Positions 32,379 through 45,563 of a stretch of DNA of 64,000 nt are shown piece by piece. The translations under genes and the position numbers were made by a program. The stretch comes from Ignelater luminosus. Lineage: Eukaryota; Arthropoda; Insecta; Coleoptera; Elateridae. Every line of letters begins with the position of its first letter. The stretch's first letter is position 1. The notes below the pieces were generated by a model. It did not search any database and was not told where the DNA came from. It saw nothing but the letters and a program-made list of their open reading frames with translations. The stretch spans positions 31,524-95,523 of the forward strand of contig VTPC01001050.1 in the NCBI GenBank assembly GCA_011009095.1. Direction: 5' to 3'.

Positions 32379-34860
32379 ATTGCGTTTCACTTTGTATGTG
32401 AAAAATTCTCTGAAGATTCGTTAAGAATGCGCAGGTTTGTTTACAAGACATGCACTACTTAAAAATTTATGTAACAAGTTAAGATTAGCAAATGTAAATG
32501 ATTTAAAATTCCGACAATGACAACACAGTGAACACAAAGATTGCGGACAAAGGTTGATCAATGGCATTTGATTCCTAGAGTCAAAAACTGCCAAGGTATT
32601 TTTCATTGTTAGTGCAAAAATTTGTTCTATATCGATTTGAAGTCAATATAGTTAGTTACTGACTTGAAGTATTTGAGATTCTTCATACTTTCGGATCAGC
32701 TTCTTGGTTAAGTTTGAGTGTAAACCGTGTAAACTATCAAATACATTTTTGCGCAGGTCACATTAACTTTAAAAAACTAATTTAGCAGACTCGTTGGCGC
32801 AAGTTGCAATCAATGTTTAGCTAAAATCTTTTCTCACAAATCACAGAAAAGTTTCCTGTGACCATGTGTGCAACAATTTACGTATTTTGCTTCATCATCA
32901 ATCATGAATAACACATAGCTTCCTAGATTGACAATGAGAAACTTAACTAACGTCTAAGTATAAATCTTATATTCTTGATTATCTTGATTAATCCACTATT
33001 ACCTTATACTCTATTAATTAGTGAGACAATTCAGAACGTCAAAAACAAAATTTCTTTTGGGAATTCAGTCAATATAGGCAGGGCAGCTGCAATTTGAATA
33101 TCAATCAGATTAGTACTCCCTGCTTGAAAATAATAATTATAGTTTTATTATCATTTGTTTTTGTTGCTCTTTTTTAAGAGTTAGTCACATAATTCACAAA
33201 TAACTTTGTTCCAAATGTACTAACACAAATTAACATAAGAAAACAATTTCTTTCTTGTATAGTGCTCCGTGTCCTACCAAATTAAATTATTTTATACTCC
33301 AAAATGTTCTTAATTTTTAATTAAGACAGTCTTTAATGAAGATATTTCTGCCAAATCAAATAACTAATGACACCAAAATAACGCTTGGATACCTGTTTCT
33401 ACCTACTGAAAGATTAATTGCCCAGCTTTGATACTAACACAACGATATTTACAAACATAACAAGATCCATATTCTAGTAAGGCAGAGTCAATTAAAGCAA
33501 GAGACTAAAAGTATACCAGAATGATACGACTGTCTCAAAAAGATTTTAGGCAAGTATTAAATACTAAGGGAGAAAAAAGGTAAAATCCACGAACTCACAA
33601 TAAAAACTTTCATAAATTTAAATTTAATGTAAATGTAATATTAATAGACTTGTTTCTTGGTTCTCGAGGTATCTTGAGAAAGAAAAATTATACGGAAGTC
33701 GTTGAAAATACGATACTGTAATATTTAAAGTATTTCATTTCAGAAAATTCACATTATCTCGAAAAATTTAAAGTAGATGGGTTTGGCAATGAGAGACTTA
33801 AATTCAAGTACGCCCTTCCTGTAGGGTTTACAATTTCCTTTATAATCTATGCCGCCCAACGGCGATAAACACACATAATGAAGTTAAGGAAGGTCAGCAA
33901 TTCTCCGAAAACGGCTGTCCTACTAACCCTTTGAGGAATGTAATCATATAACTAACTGTTTTGTGTGGTTAGGATGTTTATCCTTTACCACGTATAACCG
34001 TGATGTGTTAGGCACCACAATCAATGAAAACAAACAAACAAGTGCTTATGTATATTATTAATATAAACAGGTACAGTACGAGATATCTCAAATTTCAGTT
34101 GCTTTATTAGGAATACATGTTTAATGAAACATTAAATTCTCATCTTGAAAGCAATCTAGTGTTTTAAAAGCAGATGCTGAAAAGCGGAGTAATAAAAACG
34201 TACAAAAAGCAGTAGTACAAAGTGCGACCTTTGAATCGCTTTATTTAAATGTCAGGGTTAAATTCCTTTTATTGTAATTGCAAATGTAAAGTCCCTTTTT
34301 ACATTTAATTGTGAGAAAGAGAGGTGGTTCGTTAGTAAATAAAATTCGGTTTCAGTAAGGTAGCTCCTGTCACTTACACCACTTAATTTAAAATCTTCTT
34401 GCAATGCAACGCTTTCTGTAAAGGATGAAATTCAATAAAACCGATAGCGTTTGTGTAAGAGACATTAATCAATAGCTGTTTGTTTCCTTTATAATACCCT
34501 TGCAATTAGATTCCGTCTTTCACTCATGTCAAGTGCCTTATGCAAGAATATCTCACCTGAAGCAAATCTGCAAGGTTGAATTTAAAAAATGTAGACTCAG
34601 AAACACTGATAAAACAATATTTCTACCTAAATTTATCGAATTTATCCTGATTAATTAACAGTAAGCAAAAATCTAAAAGAAAGGTTAGAGACCAATCAGT
34701 TAGCATCTAGCAAAATGGGTCTACAAAATTGGAAAAGTTTAGTCTAAATTGAAGTTGGATGGGTTGATGGCTCTCTTGTCAAAAGCTTCTGATCTTATTT
34801 GAAACTATTACGTACACTTGTATCCCTTAAGATACTCCCTGCATCGCTTTCAAAAAAATC
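32379..34860. other. anonymous AT-rich sequence
   Basis: No gene or bounded repeat recognised. A short GC-richer patch near 33790-34020 has no readable frame. Confidence 0.4.
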
Positions 34861-35935
34861 ACCGGAAAAGAGGTATGACATACTCTAGGGGATGTCCCGG
34901 GATTATGTCGTACTAAGGTGTTGCGGTACGTTCGCAGGTAGCGTCTTAATCAGGGCATGGCCCCACACGAACGGTGGAGGGCATGGGATTTGCTGCAGTT
35001 AGCCTAATTTGAATATTATAAAAATAAATATATAAGTCTAAGGTTAAAAATATGTAAATGTAAATCTTCATATAAAACTAAAACAAAGTTAATAAATAAG
35101 TAAAACATGCTTAAAATAGTTGTAAAAATAAAATTTAGCCTAGTGTATATTATAACGTGTTAAAAACGTCTAACGACATGACATTCACAGAATCATGCAT
35201 GCATTAACCAGACACACGAAGTTTTCAGGCGAGTGAGAGCTTCCTAGTTGAAGCCAAGCGGCTCTACATGCCAATGTTCTTCTGACCATACTTGTTTCGT
35301 AAATTTGCCGTGAACAATCACTGACAACATTTTCTACCATCTTCTTCTAGTAAGCTTTTGTTAACTTTAACAGTGCCGTAATATGGTTGTTTGTGGGTCA
35401 TATGCCCTTGGCACCCAAAACCAGGACTGTGATGTTAATAGCCTTGTCTCCATACTTTCGTTGTAGGGCTTGGAATAATAAACGACTTTCTGCTATTACG
35501 CGGCAGCTAACTTCCGTGATCCTTCCCAGTTAATGGAGACATCACAGACCACCACCCTTTCGGCTTGGACGAAAACCGGCTTTCTCAGACTGCCATCTGA
35601 CAGCCTGAATCGTGGCTCCTCCTCTACCAACCACCGTTCATGGCACCAGGTGTTCTAACAAGTCGACAGATCCTGCCATGCCGGCGAATTCTAGAAAAGT
35701 GTAAAAGCGGGCAGCCCTGCACCTTCGCTCGTGTGGCGGGTTAGGGGGTATCCCCTTGGTAGGTCGGTGGGTTATCTACCAACGCCCCAGAAGTGTTCGA
35801 CAGGTTACCTTCTGTTAGACCATTTCCTGAGTGCGATCTCCCCACAGACTCGAACCCGACGGATGTTCGTCGTGCCAAATTCGTCGGACCATCTGGTTAT
35901 CTTCTGGAACAACTTTTACTCACGATGTTGTTAAC
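34861..35935. repeat. GC-richer block, possible non-LTR element remnant
   Basis: Two GC-rich segments (about 34870-34990 and 35170-35930) contrast sharply with surrounding AT-rich DNA. They contain GGATGTCCCGGGATTATG, GGCGGGTTAGGGGGTATCCC and a run of cytosine-rich text, but no frame with recognisable motifs. Untranslated parts of a non-LTR retrotransposon or a diverged repeat are plausible. Confidence 0.25.
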
Positions 35936-36039
35936 ACTGCCACATTATGCTTTTAATGCAATCTAATTCTTCTTTATATATCTTTCTCCAAAACGAATTT
36001 TTCATTGTTAAATTCAGTCAAATGTAGAGGTGTTCCAAC

Positions 36040-36190
36040 CATTATAGTCATACGGGACCCATTGCTATGCATCTCTCCCTGGCATTCTTCTATAGATTTT
36101 TGTTCTGCATGTAAAATTTCAGAACTTCGGCCGGGAATCAAATCCGCGACCGTTGGGTTGATAGCAGGATGCGTAACTATCACAGTCATC
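36040..36190 (-). repeat. tRNA-derived SINE, copy of a distinct family
   Basis: On the minus strand TGATAGTTACGCATCCTGC (A-box side) is followed by GGTCGCGGATTTGATTCCCG (B-box) at tRNA-like spacing, then a non-tRNA body toward 36040. Typical tRNA-headed SINE layout. Confidence 0.55.
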
Positions 36191-36689
36191 GAAGTTTTTG
36201 TAAACGATTGTTTTATTAGATGAATAAGGTAGATTGTTGATTACCAGAACTGGATTTCGTAAGAAACTAACAATCAATAGCTCCCTGAAATTGCCAGTTC
36301 ATATGCATGTTACTTAGTTAGTGATTCTAAAATATCAGCAAAGAAAGCTCATTAAAAACAACACAAACGAACAAAAATGTGCAAAAGTGCTATTTGGAGG
36401 TTACACCTCAGTAAACGAAATGGCCCAATTTCTAATTGTTCGGAAAGATTGTAATAATTGCAGAAAACATTTTCACGTACGTTTCAGACTGCTTTTTGCT
36501 TACTTCCTTAGTTAAATTTTTCCAAAAGTTGCTGAAAACTCGTTTTTATACTTTTTATAATTTTTTTGCGCAGTTATCAATGCTATTATATCTGGGTTAA
36601 CATTTCTTCAAAACACTGAATCTTGGTCTTGGTTATGTAGATAAATCTATCAAATGTTCGTCAGAATCCCTTGCAAAAACTTTCTCTAA

Positions 36690-36845
36690 AAGTAACAAAA
36701 GACAGAGGCTTTAAGACTTTCCCATAATAAAAATACTTTTTTAAATAAGACACTTCACATAGCGAAAAACTGAAGTTTGGGTGGGAATCGAACCCGCAAC
36801 CTTGATACTCTGGACCAAAGCTTTTAGCGATCAGGAATTTGATCG
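36690..36845 (-). repeat. tRNA-derived SINE, same family as 39325-39470
   Basis: Minus strand: AAGCTTTGGTCCAGAGTATC, then AAGGTTGCGGGTTCGATTCC (B-box), then a body with TGTCTTATTTAAAAAAGTA and TATTATGGGAAAGTCTTAAA. Head and body are shared with the plus-strand copy 2.5 kb away. Confidence 0.65.
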
Positions 36846-39324
36846 CGATTATCTACTTCGAGATTTGGTATTAATTCAGATGTTACTATAAGCACTTTAG
36901 TAATGCCACAAACTTTGACCTACGCTGTTAAAGTGAAACAAAATTCGACGTAGTGTCCTGAACCTTGTGGAGCGAGATTAGCTTTTTAGGGCTAACCTCG
37001 GTTGTTTATGTATAGCCAGGACCATAGTCTCACGGTCCTATTAAGCTCATTGAAAGACTTAAGAGCAGCTAATACATTTTTAGTGAGTAAAACCAATTGA
37101 ATGATTATACTGTGTATTAAGTTCTAGGGTTTCGTTTTTATACAATTTCAACTAGTTGACACAACAATAATCATTACAATATGGGTGACAAAGAAATCAC
37201 AATTCTGCAAATATAACATTTTACAAAACTAGGTAACAAAGAAAGAGATACAATTCGGCACTTTGCAATTATAACTGATTCACAACGTAAACACTTTATA
37301 GTAGAATATAATAATTTTACATACACTCGTATTCTGTAAGTTGATACATTTTGTACGTTGCGGTGATCAGATATGCGAACGTTGCTTGTTTCATACATTC
37401 CTTTACTTATGAAATGTGACACAATAATAATGAATGTATTTTTAATGTGTTGCAATGATCTAGAATGTAGCAGTATTTAAGAACGTTATTTCTAATTTAA
37501 AGGTTACTCACCAAATAACTTTAATGCTTATTAGAAACAATCCGGCTAATAATGATTCATCTCATTTTGGATTGTGGGTGTCAGATAACTTTATAGCAAA
37601 TTAGGGATATGTATATATCAAGGATAAACCACAGGTCTGTCCAAATGATCCTAACTTGAATATCTAAACCCGATAAATACCATCTACAATGTTGCGCGCC
37701 AAAGGCTTTGTTTCAAGTGGGACAAAGTCCCAAAACCCAAGCAGACGTGGTGTTTATCAATAAAATATGAGACACAAAAAAATAATATACAGTTTTATTC
37801 AATCAATATGTTTATAATTACCACACAAACAACACAAAAATGAATAAAAAAAGGAAAGCCACTCTTCAACACGAGTGAAAAACCGTTTTAAATTTTAAAT
37901 AATCCTCATTAAATAGAGGTGACGTCACCCTATAGTTTAATTAACAACTAGGTTAACAAACAAATAAACATTAATAATAGCAACTTGGTTATCAATAAAC
38001 AAATAGATGTTCATAATACTGAGTATATTTAATTGTTAAAATAAGTGGATTTTAACAAGAACCACTAATTTACCAAAAAAAAAAACAGTATATGTCACCA
38101 AATCGCAGTATAACAACCAAAGTTTCACCTTGTCGTAAGAACAAATTTTAAAAACAAAATAAACTTTAAAACAAAACACAGCACAAATATCTATATACTT
38201 CCTGGCTTTATCACATTCCCGTGAGGATCTACATTCAATGCTGGTTGCTAGATTTTGTTTATGGATCCAGTACCATTGTATTTGTGAGGTTATGAACGAT
38301 ATTACCTCTGTTGAATTTCTTGCTCAAATTAATAGGAAATTTAAATTATTCTGGTTTTTCTAATGGTAACGACGGGATTTTCACTTGAAGCCACTTCGAG
38401 AACCATTAGTGGACCCACCCCTACAACTAATGCATTTAGGGCACTAGACAAGAATTTTGTGTTTCTAGGTCATAAACAACCATAGCAGAAGAACAAAAGC
38501 TAGAATGAAATTTCACAATGTAAGAATAAAACAAACTAACACCATATTTATTCAGACTCCGCTGAAGATATATAATTTTGATTGCAAAATTATAAACAAC
38601 AATATGACAACCAACCTGTTGATTATGCCACCACTTTCGCAATGCCTTTGTCTCAGATGAAAACAGAAGAACCACGCCTAAGAAGAGTGTCCAACCCATG
38701 CGGCAAATTTAAAATGTGAAATGACTAAAATTATACAAATTTAACTGGGGAGAAAGTCAATGATCAAAAACAAATAAAGTTTTTATACGGAAGAATAAAA
38801 AAATATTCAAAAAAATGTTAAAATCGGACTGTTCAAGGGAACTTCATTAGGGGATTTCCCAAAGACAATAAAGTTCGCATTTTCCTACAAAGCATGATTT
38901 TAAATAAGAAAAACTTAAAAATATAGAATTCCTAATTCAATTTAATCAATGAACAAATCAAATTTTGAATTTAACAATAAATTATGCGAATTAAGTTAAA
39001 TAAATTGAGAGTAGGCATCCACATTATTTTATGACACTTGTACCAACTTAGAATAATAAAATATTAGCCGGATTTTAGAAAGTTTAAATAATCTTATGAC
39101 GACGAGTAACGAACCGTTACAAGAACTTCTTTATTATTTTTTGTGTTGAAATTATTATATTTTAAAATGAAGATTAAATTTTATAGAAACTTGAAATTTA
39201 GTTTTAATTGAAGAATGCCTGTTTAACTTCCAAGATTAGACAATTAGGCTTTAATACATGTTTGATACTATACCTTATTATTCATGTTAACTACGCAGAA
39301 ATATTAGCTGCGTTTGGGGAAGAA
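36846..39324. other. AT-rich sequence, mostly anonymous
   Basis: The minus-strand frame at 37174-37455 carries an internal degenerate duplication but no known motif. The only other notable item is the short ORF at 38436-38699. Confidence 0.4.
38436..38699 (-). CDS. Candidate secreted-protein first exon or chance ORF
   Basis: A true ATG at 38699 opens MGWTLFLGVVLLFSS, a good signal-peptide shape (short n-region, hydrophobic h-region, then small residues), followed by ETKALRKWWHNQQ. After that the frame drifts into AT-rich, less protein-like sequence to a stop at 38436. An exon end near residue 28 is possible, but the available GTTGGT donor is weak. Unknown family. Confidence 0.22.
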   Translation of the reverse strand: MGWTLFLGVVLLFSSETKALRKWWHNQQVGCHIVVYNFAIKIIYLQRSLNKYGVSLFYSYIVKFHSSFCSSAMVVYDLETQNSCLVP

Positions 39325-39470
39325 TCCGTTAAGCTTAATTGGTTAGAGCTTTGGTCTGGAGTACCAAGGTTGCGAATTCAATTCGATGTTAAATGTCTTA
39401 TTAAAAAAATAAATAAATAAAATATTTTCATTATAGGAAAGACTTTAGAATGTCTGTCCTTAGCTATTTT
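39325..39470 (+). repeat. tRNA-derived SINE, plus-strand copy
   Basis: A-box-like TTAATTGGTTAGAGCTTTGG and B-box-like GGTTGCGAATTCAATTCG, then TGTCTTATTAAAAAAA, a short AAAT microsatellite, and ATTATAGGAAAGACTTTAGA. The order and sequence match the minus-strand copy at 36690-36845. Confidence 0.65.
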
Positions 39471-40509
39471 AAGTATATTTCTCCATTTCGAGTCAACGAT
39501 CACATATCTTCAGTTGCACGGTAGTGCTCACAACAGTTAAAGTCCTTTACACACACGTTGAGCAAATACTACGAACAAAACGGTGCAGATCCATGAGAAA
39601 TTAAAATTAATAAAATACACAAAAGTTCATTACTCGTTCAGCTTTTCTGATCAGAACCACTTGAACATGGAAACTTTACTTCCATAAATCAAATTCGGGT
39701 CTATGGCTACGGAATGCAATGTTGCTCCGCTTTATGTCAATGACGGAGTTTCCTAGAGGACTCTCGCTTAATTGTATAAATGCGCGACGACTAGGTCGCC
39801 TTAATAAAAGATTTGCGTCATCTGTTTGTTTTAAAATGCATTCTACATAATGTCTAGTATCTAGAAATACGATCCAGCATCTAAAAGAATAGCAAATAGA
39901 AATTTTACAACATGACCGTGCTAAATTCTTACTTATCTAGAAGAAGCAATAAAAATAACTACGATGGAGAACTTAAGTTGTTGACGAATTTAAATTGCTA
40001 GATCTTTTACTAAAAAATGAAATTATCTTTTCCCAGCAAATTCTTAACAGCCAAACAAAAGAAATAATAATTCGGTGTAAAGTTTCCTCTTTCTTCAATT
40101 TCGATTTCTTTCATGAAACGGATCTCGTTCATTAATAAAACAGATAATTCTAGATTATCTTGGTTAATGTTTAATAAGCTATCTTAAAGTTAATTGCATT
40201 ATCTATAAGCAAAATTCATTGCAGTTAGAGATTTTGAAAGTTTCCTGATAATTGGGAATTTTCAAAGCTTTAGTGGTTAGTCTGGACAATTATTATATCC
40301 ACGTGTATTCACCACTTTCCAAAATTGTCTCCAATTTTCTTCTAATAACACTTCATAAAAAGACTTCAGTCAGATTCCTTTAGAATTCTGAGATTTTTGT
40401 CTAGAAAAGACCTAATTCCTCTATTTTGCTCTTTAAAATAAAAATGTTTACAAAAATGAGCATTCATGAGTTAAATATTATCATTCGTCATTTTCTTGAT
40501 TTGTCAATT

Positions 40510-40605
40510 ACGAGCCTCTCCCAATCAGGGAGATCTCGAACCGAAACCTCGCTTGCAAGTAACACGTTTAGTTGCCAGTTAGGTTCACCGCGACATAATT
40601 TCTTT
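40510..40605 (-). repeat. Possible tRNA-derived SINE head
   Basis: The minus strand has AACTGGCAACTAAACGTG and, 20 bp later, GGTTTCGGTTCGAGATCTCC, arranged like A and B boxes of a polymerase III promoter. Stems are imperfect, so a tRNA gene is unlikely. Confidence 0.3.
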
Positions 40606-43269
40606 GAGTGAATCAGCTTTGCATTTTATTGCACTCACAGTCGTTTTAGTGCTTAAAATAGGTTAACAAAAATATTATTGAATTATTGACTGAATAAATT
40701 AAAATCAGCAATCTCGGTTGTCTTATAAACAGGCTACAATGCGTTACTTGCAGGTGTGTGTTAGATGGATTCTGTGCTGTAAGCAGCTCAGCGGATTGTT
40801 TAATTTCTTTTCATTATTGAGGCCTTTTCAGTTTCTCTTTGAACCGATAGGCATGGTGACATGACACATTGCTTTTGAATTAAATTAAACAATTTTGAAG
40901 TTTTGACCTAAATGTTAGTTTTAGTAACAGATTTAGATTTAGAACAAATTTATCTAACAGGCGTTTTGATATTATTTTAGTAGGGTCATTAAATCTCTTT
41001 CTGACTGTATAAAGCTAAAATTTTCAGCGTTACATAATGAGTCCAAAATAATTAATAACTTCGAATCATATGGATTTTAGTAATATACTTGACAAACCAA
41101 GAAATTAGCTAATAGAAATTTTTATTCAAAAAAAATGATACCTTAGCTTTCGTAACTGATAAAAGCATATAAATAATAATTGCTTTTGTCCAGAAGCAGT
41201 AATCACGATAATCAGCGATAATTGGGCGCTGCCAGTCGTAGCTTGCTTGCTTTTGGACGACCATATCAATAACTATATGTTAACTTTTTAACATTGCATC
41301 CATCACGGATTTGAAAAGCAACCAGATTTCTTTACATAAACATCAACGCAACAACTTATTCCTAACCTCAATTAAAAACGGCAGCAGAATACAAAAGCGC
41401 TTTTTAAAACGCTGCGTGAAATGCCGGTAACAAACACCACAATGATGAGTGCTATTGACAGTCCAGAAAGCTTATGATGCAAATGTGGCCACTTGCTACT
41501 TGCTTGTCAATTTATGTTATATCAATTTCACAATTATCAAGAGCCCACCTTTTCACACAGGAAATAAATTAATTACTCCAACTGTAAATAAACGTATTTG
41601 CACAGGTTTCTCTTCATTACCGTACCAAAATTTTACTATTATGTAAATTTCACCAACCTTACTATTTATCATCAAAATTTAACAGCATGAATTAATTTAT
41701 AATTTAAATATTGAACGTTTGGAGTGATTGAGTAAATTCAATTATGAGAAGAAATTGTTATATATATAGCAGCAAAGCAACTACATTAAGGGTTAACACC
41801 TAGGGAATACGGAAGTAGAGTAGACGCAATTTCAACAGGATATACAAGTTATTTCAGAACTAAATGGCCCCAAGCGAACGACCGCCTCTCTAACCATCAA
41901 ACCACTTGACACAACTCAATTTCCTAAAGCGATACTTCATTAAGAAAGTATCAGAATAAATAGCTTTTATAAACTGAGTCGGGTCGTAAAAAATGTAGCA
42001 GAAAATCAAAAGTAATATTCTATAAAAAAATTTGATTGAGTTTGAATAATAATAATAGTTTAAAACTTTTTTATTACAAAATCCAAGATTACGTTCCAAT
42101 TATTCTTTTATTAAAAATGTAAAGAAAAAGTTTTAAATTGAAGACTTGATAATATTATAAAGAATTTAAAATTCTGCAACAATCTTTAACAATTATGAAG
42201 GAAGACTTTTGTTATCTCCTTTAATATCTTTCAAGATATTATGGTACACAATGATATGCAAATGATAATAGAGGTAATATCCGAAGAGAATTTCCAGCTC
42301 AAAGTAAAATTAGCTGGACTTCATTTCTGTGGGAATGTACTATTTTTGTAGGTATTGTATTTTCTTTAATCGTATTTTCTGTAAAGAGCATTATATGCTG
42401 TGCTCCTTTGTTATCTAAAGCCTAGCCTCTATATTATCCTACATTATCCAGATATTTCTCCTACCGATTCAGATTTCTATGTAAATTTATAAGTTACCTG
42501 ATAACTTTCGCTTGGGTAAAAATTATTGAACACATTTATTACTCCGTAAAGTTCCTAATCGTGTAGATTTGTAGCAACATATAAACTTTCTTGGATTTTC
42601 TTTAGTGTTTGAAACATTAAGGTTCCTTTGGAAACAGATATACTTATCTGAATGTTCTTTCAGTGTTTTATATCAAGTAGAATAAAAAAATGTTTAAAAG
42701 ACGTTACATAAAGAAAACTATTGCCTGTACTTTTTAAACTTATTCTCGACTGTACAGGGTGTTCTATAAAGCCTAATCTTCTAATAAAGACGCTTTATAT
42801 TTCGCTGTCGTCTGATTCTAGAGTTATAATAATTTATTGGTAAGCGATCTTCTAAGATTATATTGTTTTAACTACAAGAAGCCTATGAAAGTACATTTCT
42901 TCTACAGGCCCTAATTTATAGATCCACTAATACTATCACTAATTATACACTGGAAAGTTAGAAAGTTTTCTATAATAAATTCATATCGTTGCTGCTTTCG
43001 AGAAACAGTCTGACAACAGCCTTATATCAACAGACCTAAAATCTTCGCTCCAATATTGCATGTGGAAGTGTACTAAAGTATCTCTATACCGGGTATCAAA
43101 ACAGGGTATTAACAGTTGATTTTATTCAAAAACAATACATTTTGGAAAACAACTACAAGAGTGACTTTTTGTGAAATTTGGCGTAAGAGAAAGGAAAGCT
43201 TTTGGAGATCAGTTTTATGCTTTCATGTACGTTACAAGTTACAACAATATTGAATTCTAGTGGTAGCCT

Positions 43270-43800
43270 TTAATGTTTAAATTCCACCATTTTGTTGCAT
43301 GGTGTCATCCGAATGGTGGTGGCAGACGTGCTAGTCTAGTAGATTGGTGTGCCATGCTGACGTCCTGTTGGTCTTGTTGGAGAGCGTGGCATAGTGGTGG
43401 TTTATACGTGTGTGTGATGTTGATCTTTATTGTTGTCCGCGGTGGTAACGTGTCAACTAGCGGCAAATCTGTAGATGTCGCTGGCGCCTTTGGTGATGAT
43501 GAAAGCATTGGCTATGGTGAACTAAATTAAACATTTAGTTTTAATCTTTTAATCTTTATTTAAAAATATAATATGTATTGGCTGTCGCAAACGATGACGA
43601 AAAAGAAAACTCAATGAGGTTGTATTATTTTTTTTGTCGACGGCTACAAATGTCTCTTCACTGTTTGTAAAACGGGAATACAGGGAATGAAGCATACATA
43701 CACCCGACGCCAATAGTCTTGTCTCATTCAAGATCAAAGACGTATGTTGGACAGGAGGGACTAGTTGAATCTGAGTACAAACATCCGCGAAACGAATCAA
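43270..43800. other. GC-richer island, no assignable gene
   Basis: About 43290-43530 is rich in G and T on the plus strand and open in two overlapping frames on opposite strands. On the minus strand an AATAAA signal follows at about 43560. Neither reading shows a known motif or good splice sites. It may be a remnant of a repeat or an untranslated exon. Confidence 0.2.
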
Positions 43801-44800
43801 ATCGATAGGGCGTCATCGTCAGTAAGAGCTGAGCTACTTTACGAGTTCATGAAAGTTTTTATTTAATCATCTGATCTTGTTATGTTAAGAGTTAGCTTTG
43901 TTTTTTGTTGCTTATCAGGGTTAATGTTGCTAAAGCCCCTGGAGTTTCATTGTTACTGATTGTTTCTAGTTCTAGTTGCTATTACTACAATATACTCTCA
44001 TATGTTACATTGTTTTCAATGTCTATGGAAGTTACGCGTAAATCTATCTTTCTTTGTGAACTCAATAGATTTCTTGGCGTATTCCAAGTATTAAATTCAA
44101 GTTTTGTTCAAAGACAGCATATTAAAATTAAAATGTATTTAATAAATTGTTTTATGTTTCTTTTGTTGTGGGTGAAATCATTTCTTTGCTGTGGGAACAT
44201 TTTATTTAGGCTTTATCTATAAAATTCGATGCGTAATTTCCGTTGTTTTACCGTCAAAACGTGCCTTATTTTACTTTGGAATTTCCCATGGATATTTAGT
44301 ATATTTTCACGTCATTATAAATTCAAGGGTCTTGTTTATAAGAATGAATTTTTGCCGTGTTCAGATATGCGTCTGGATGGAAGGCCGTTTCACATGTAAG
44401 AAGAGAGGTCTAAAATTTTTTCACTATCCATATATCGCCGTGTACTTTGTTCCATAATGTAAATCGGGCTTTGGCCGTTCATTTTTGGTTGAGTCATCTT
44501 GGTGTAAAAAGACAGTTTTTTTTTCTGGGGAGTCGAATTTGAAGTTTTCTTTGGGAATTACTTGTACCGTTTTCCCTCAAAGGCTGATTTTGTAGGAATA
44601 TATCGACGACGCATAGTCGGATTATGCTTTGTGAATTCACGTGTGCAGAGGTATTTCTCTGAGTATTTATTTTGCAGTATAGCTGCCGTAACTTAAATGT
44701 TTAGGATTGTGTTTTGTTAATAGCGAACTTTGTATCGATTCCATTACCGTGGTGTATTTTTAATCTCCTGCGCATCGTCGAAATTTGTGAAGAGCTCATA

Positions 44801-44890
44801 TACAGGGTGATGTTTTGTAAGAAGTCCATGTACGGGGTGTTATTCCCCGAGACACTTATATACAGGGTGTCAGCCTACGAGAAGCTGCGT
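44801..44890. repeat. Three degenerate 30-bp tandem units starting TAC(A/G)GGGTG
   Basis: TACAGGGTGA at 44801, TACGGGGTGT at 44831 and TACAGGGTGT at 44861 are spaced by exactly 30 bases. In the plus frame this gives a 10-residue period (YRV..., YGV..., YRV...). Similarity outside the first ten bases is weak. Confidence 0.45.
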
Positions 44891-45563
44891 GAGTTGGCTT
44901 ATGTTTCCTTTTAATTTTCAGCTTCTGGCACCCTTAATTTTTACCATATTTAAGATATATTTAAAGTTTCTGTGAGTGTGACCTTCTATTTCTTCGTTTA
45001 GGGTAAATTTAGCTTGAACTACGCCCATCTTTGACTTGGAGCTACGGTATTGAACATCTTCCAATATCCGTAACAGGTATTAGGCCTCTTTTCCAGGTTT
45101 CTTCCGTTACGCATAGCTCCAGCAATCATCGTCAGTGTAGAGGTGACTTTTCAGTTATTTTGGCTTTATTTACTTGAGTTATTGAAAGATTTATGCTTTT
45201 AATAATCCAAGTGTCCTTTGTGGGTTGGAATGGTTTGTTTTTAACCAACTGACATATTAGTTCACTTTTTTTTCTAGAGCCAAAATATTCTATATCAAGT
45301 CACTTGCACCCTACAAGTCAAAGACCGATCGTTTCCACACTTTCTGCGTACAATAAACAGCCATAGTTGAAGTTCAACTGTAGATCGAAAATTAAATACG
45401 TCCCCGAACAGGGTTAGTTTCTGCTTTTATCAACTGTGCGTCACTAATGGAATTCTACTACTGAGAACTGGAAAACTGAATAGTATTAGAGCTTTATTTA
45501 AAATATATAAATGACGAAGTAAGCTTGTACCATCGGTTAAATGTATTGGAAAATAAACTATTA

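Larger units (their letters stand above)
39471..45563. other. Long anonymous stretch with isolated repeat ends
   Basis: Contains a possible SINE at 40510-40605, a solitary TACAGGGTG terminus at 42753, a GC-richer segment at 43270-43800 without a convincing gene, and the 30-bp-period repeat at 44801-44890. No host gene recognised. Confidence 0.4.

Noticed and set aside
43305-43508. A proline/threonine-rich host exon on the minus strand
   Set aside because: GC-rich and open, but the opposite strand is equally open, no splice sites fit, and no motif is recognisable.
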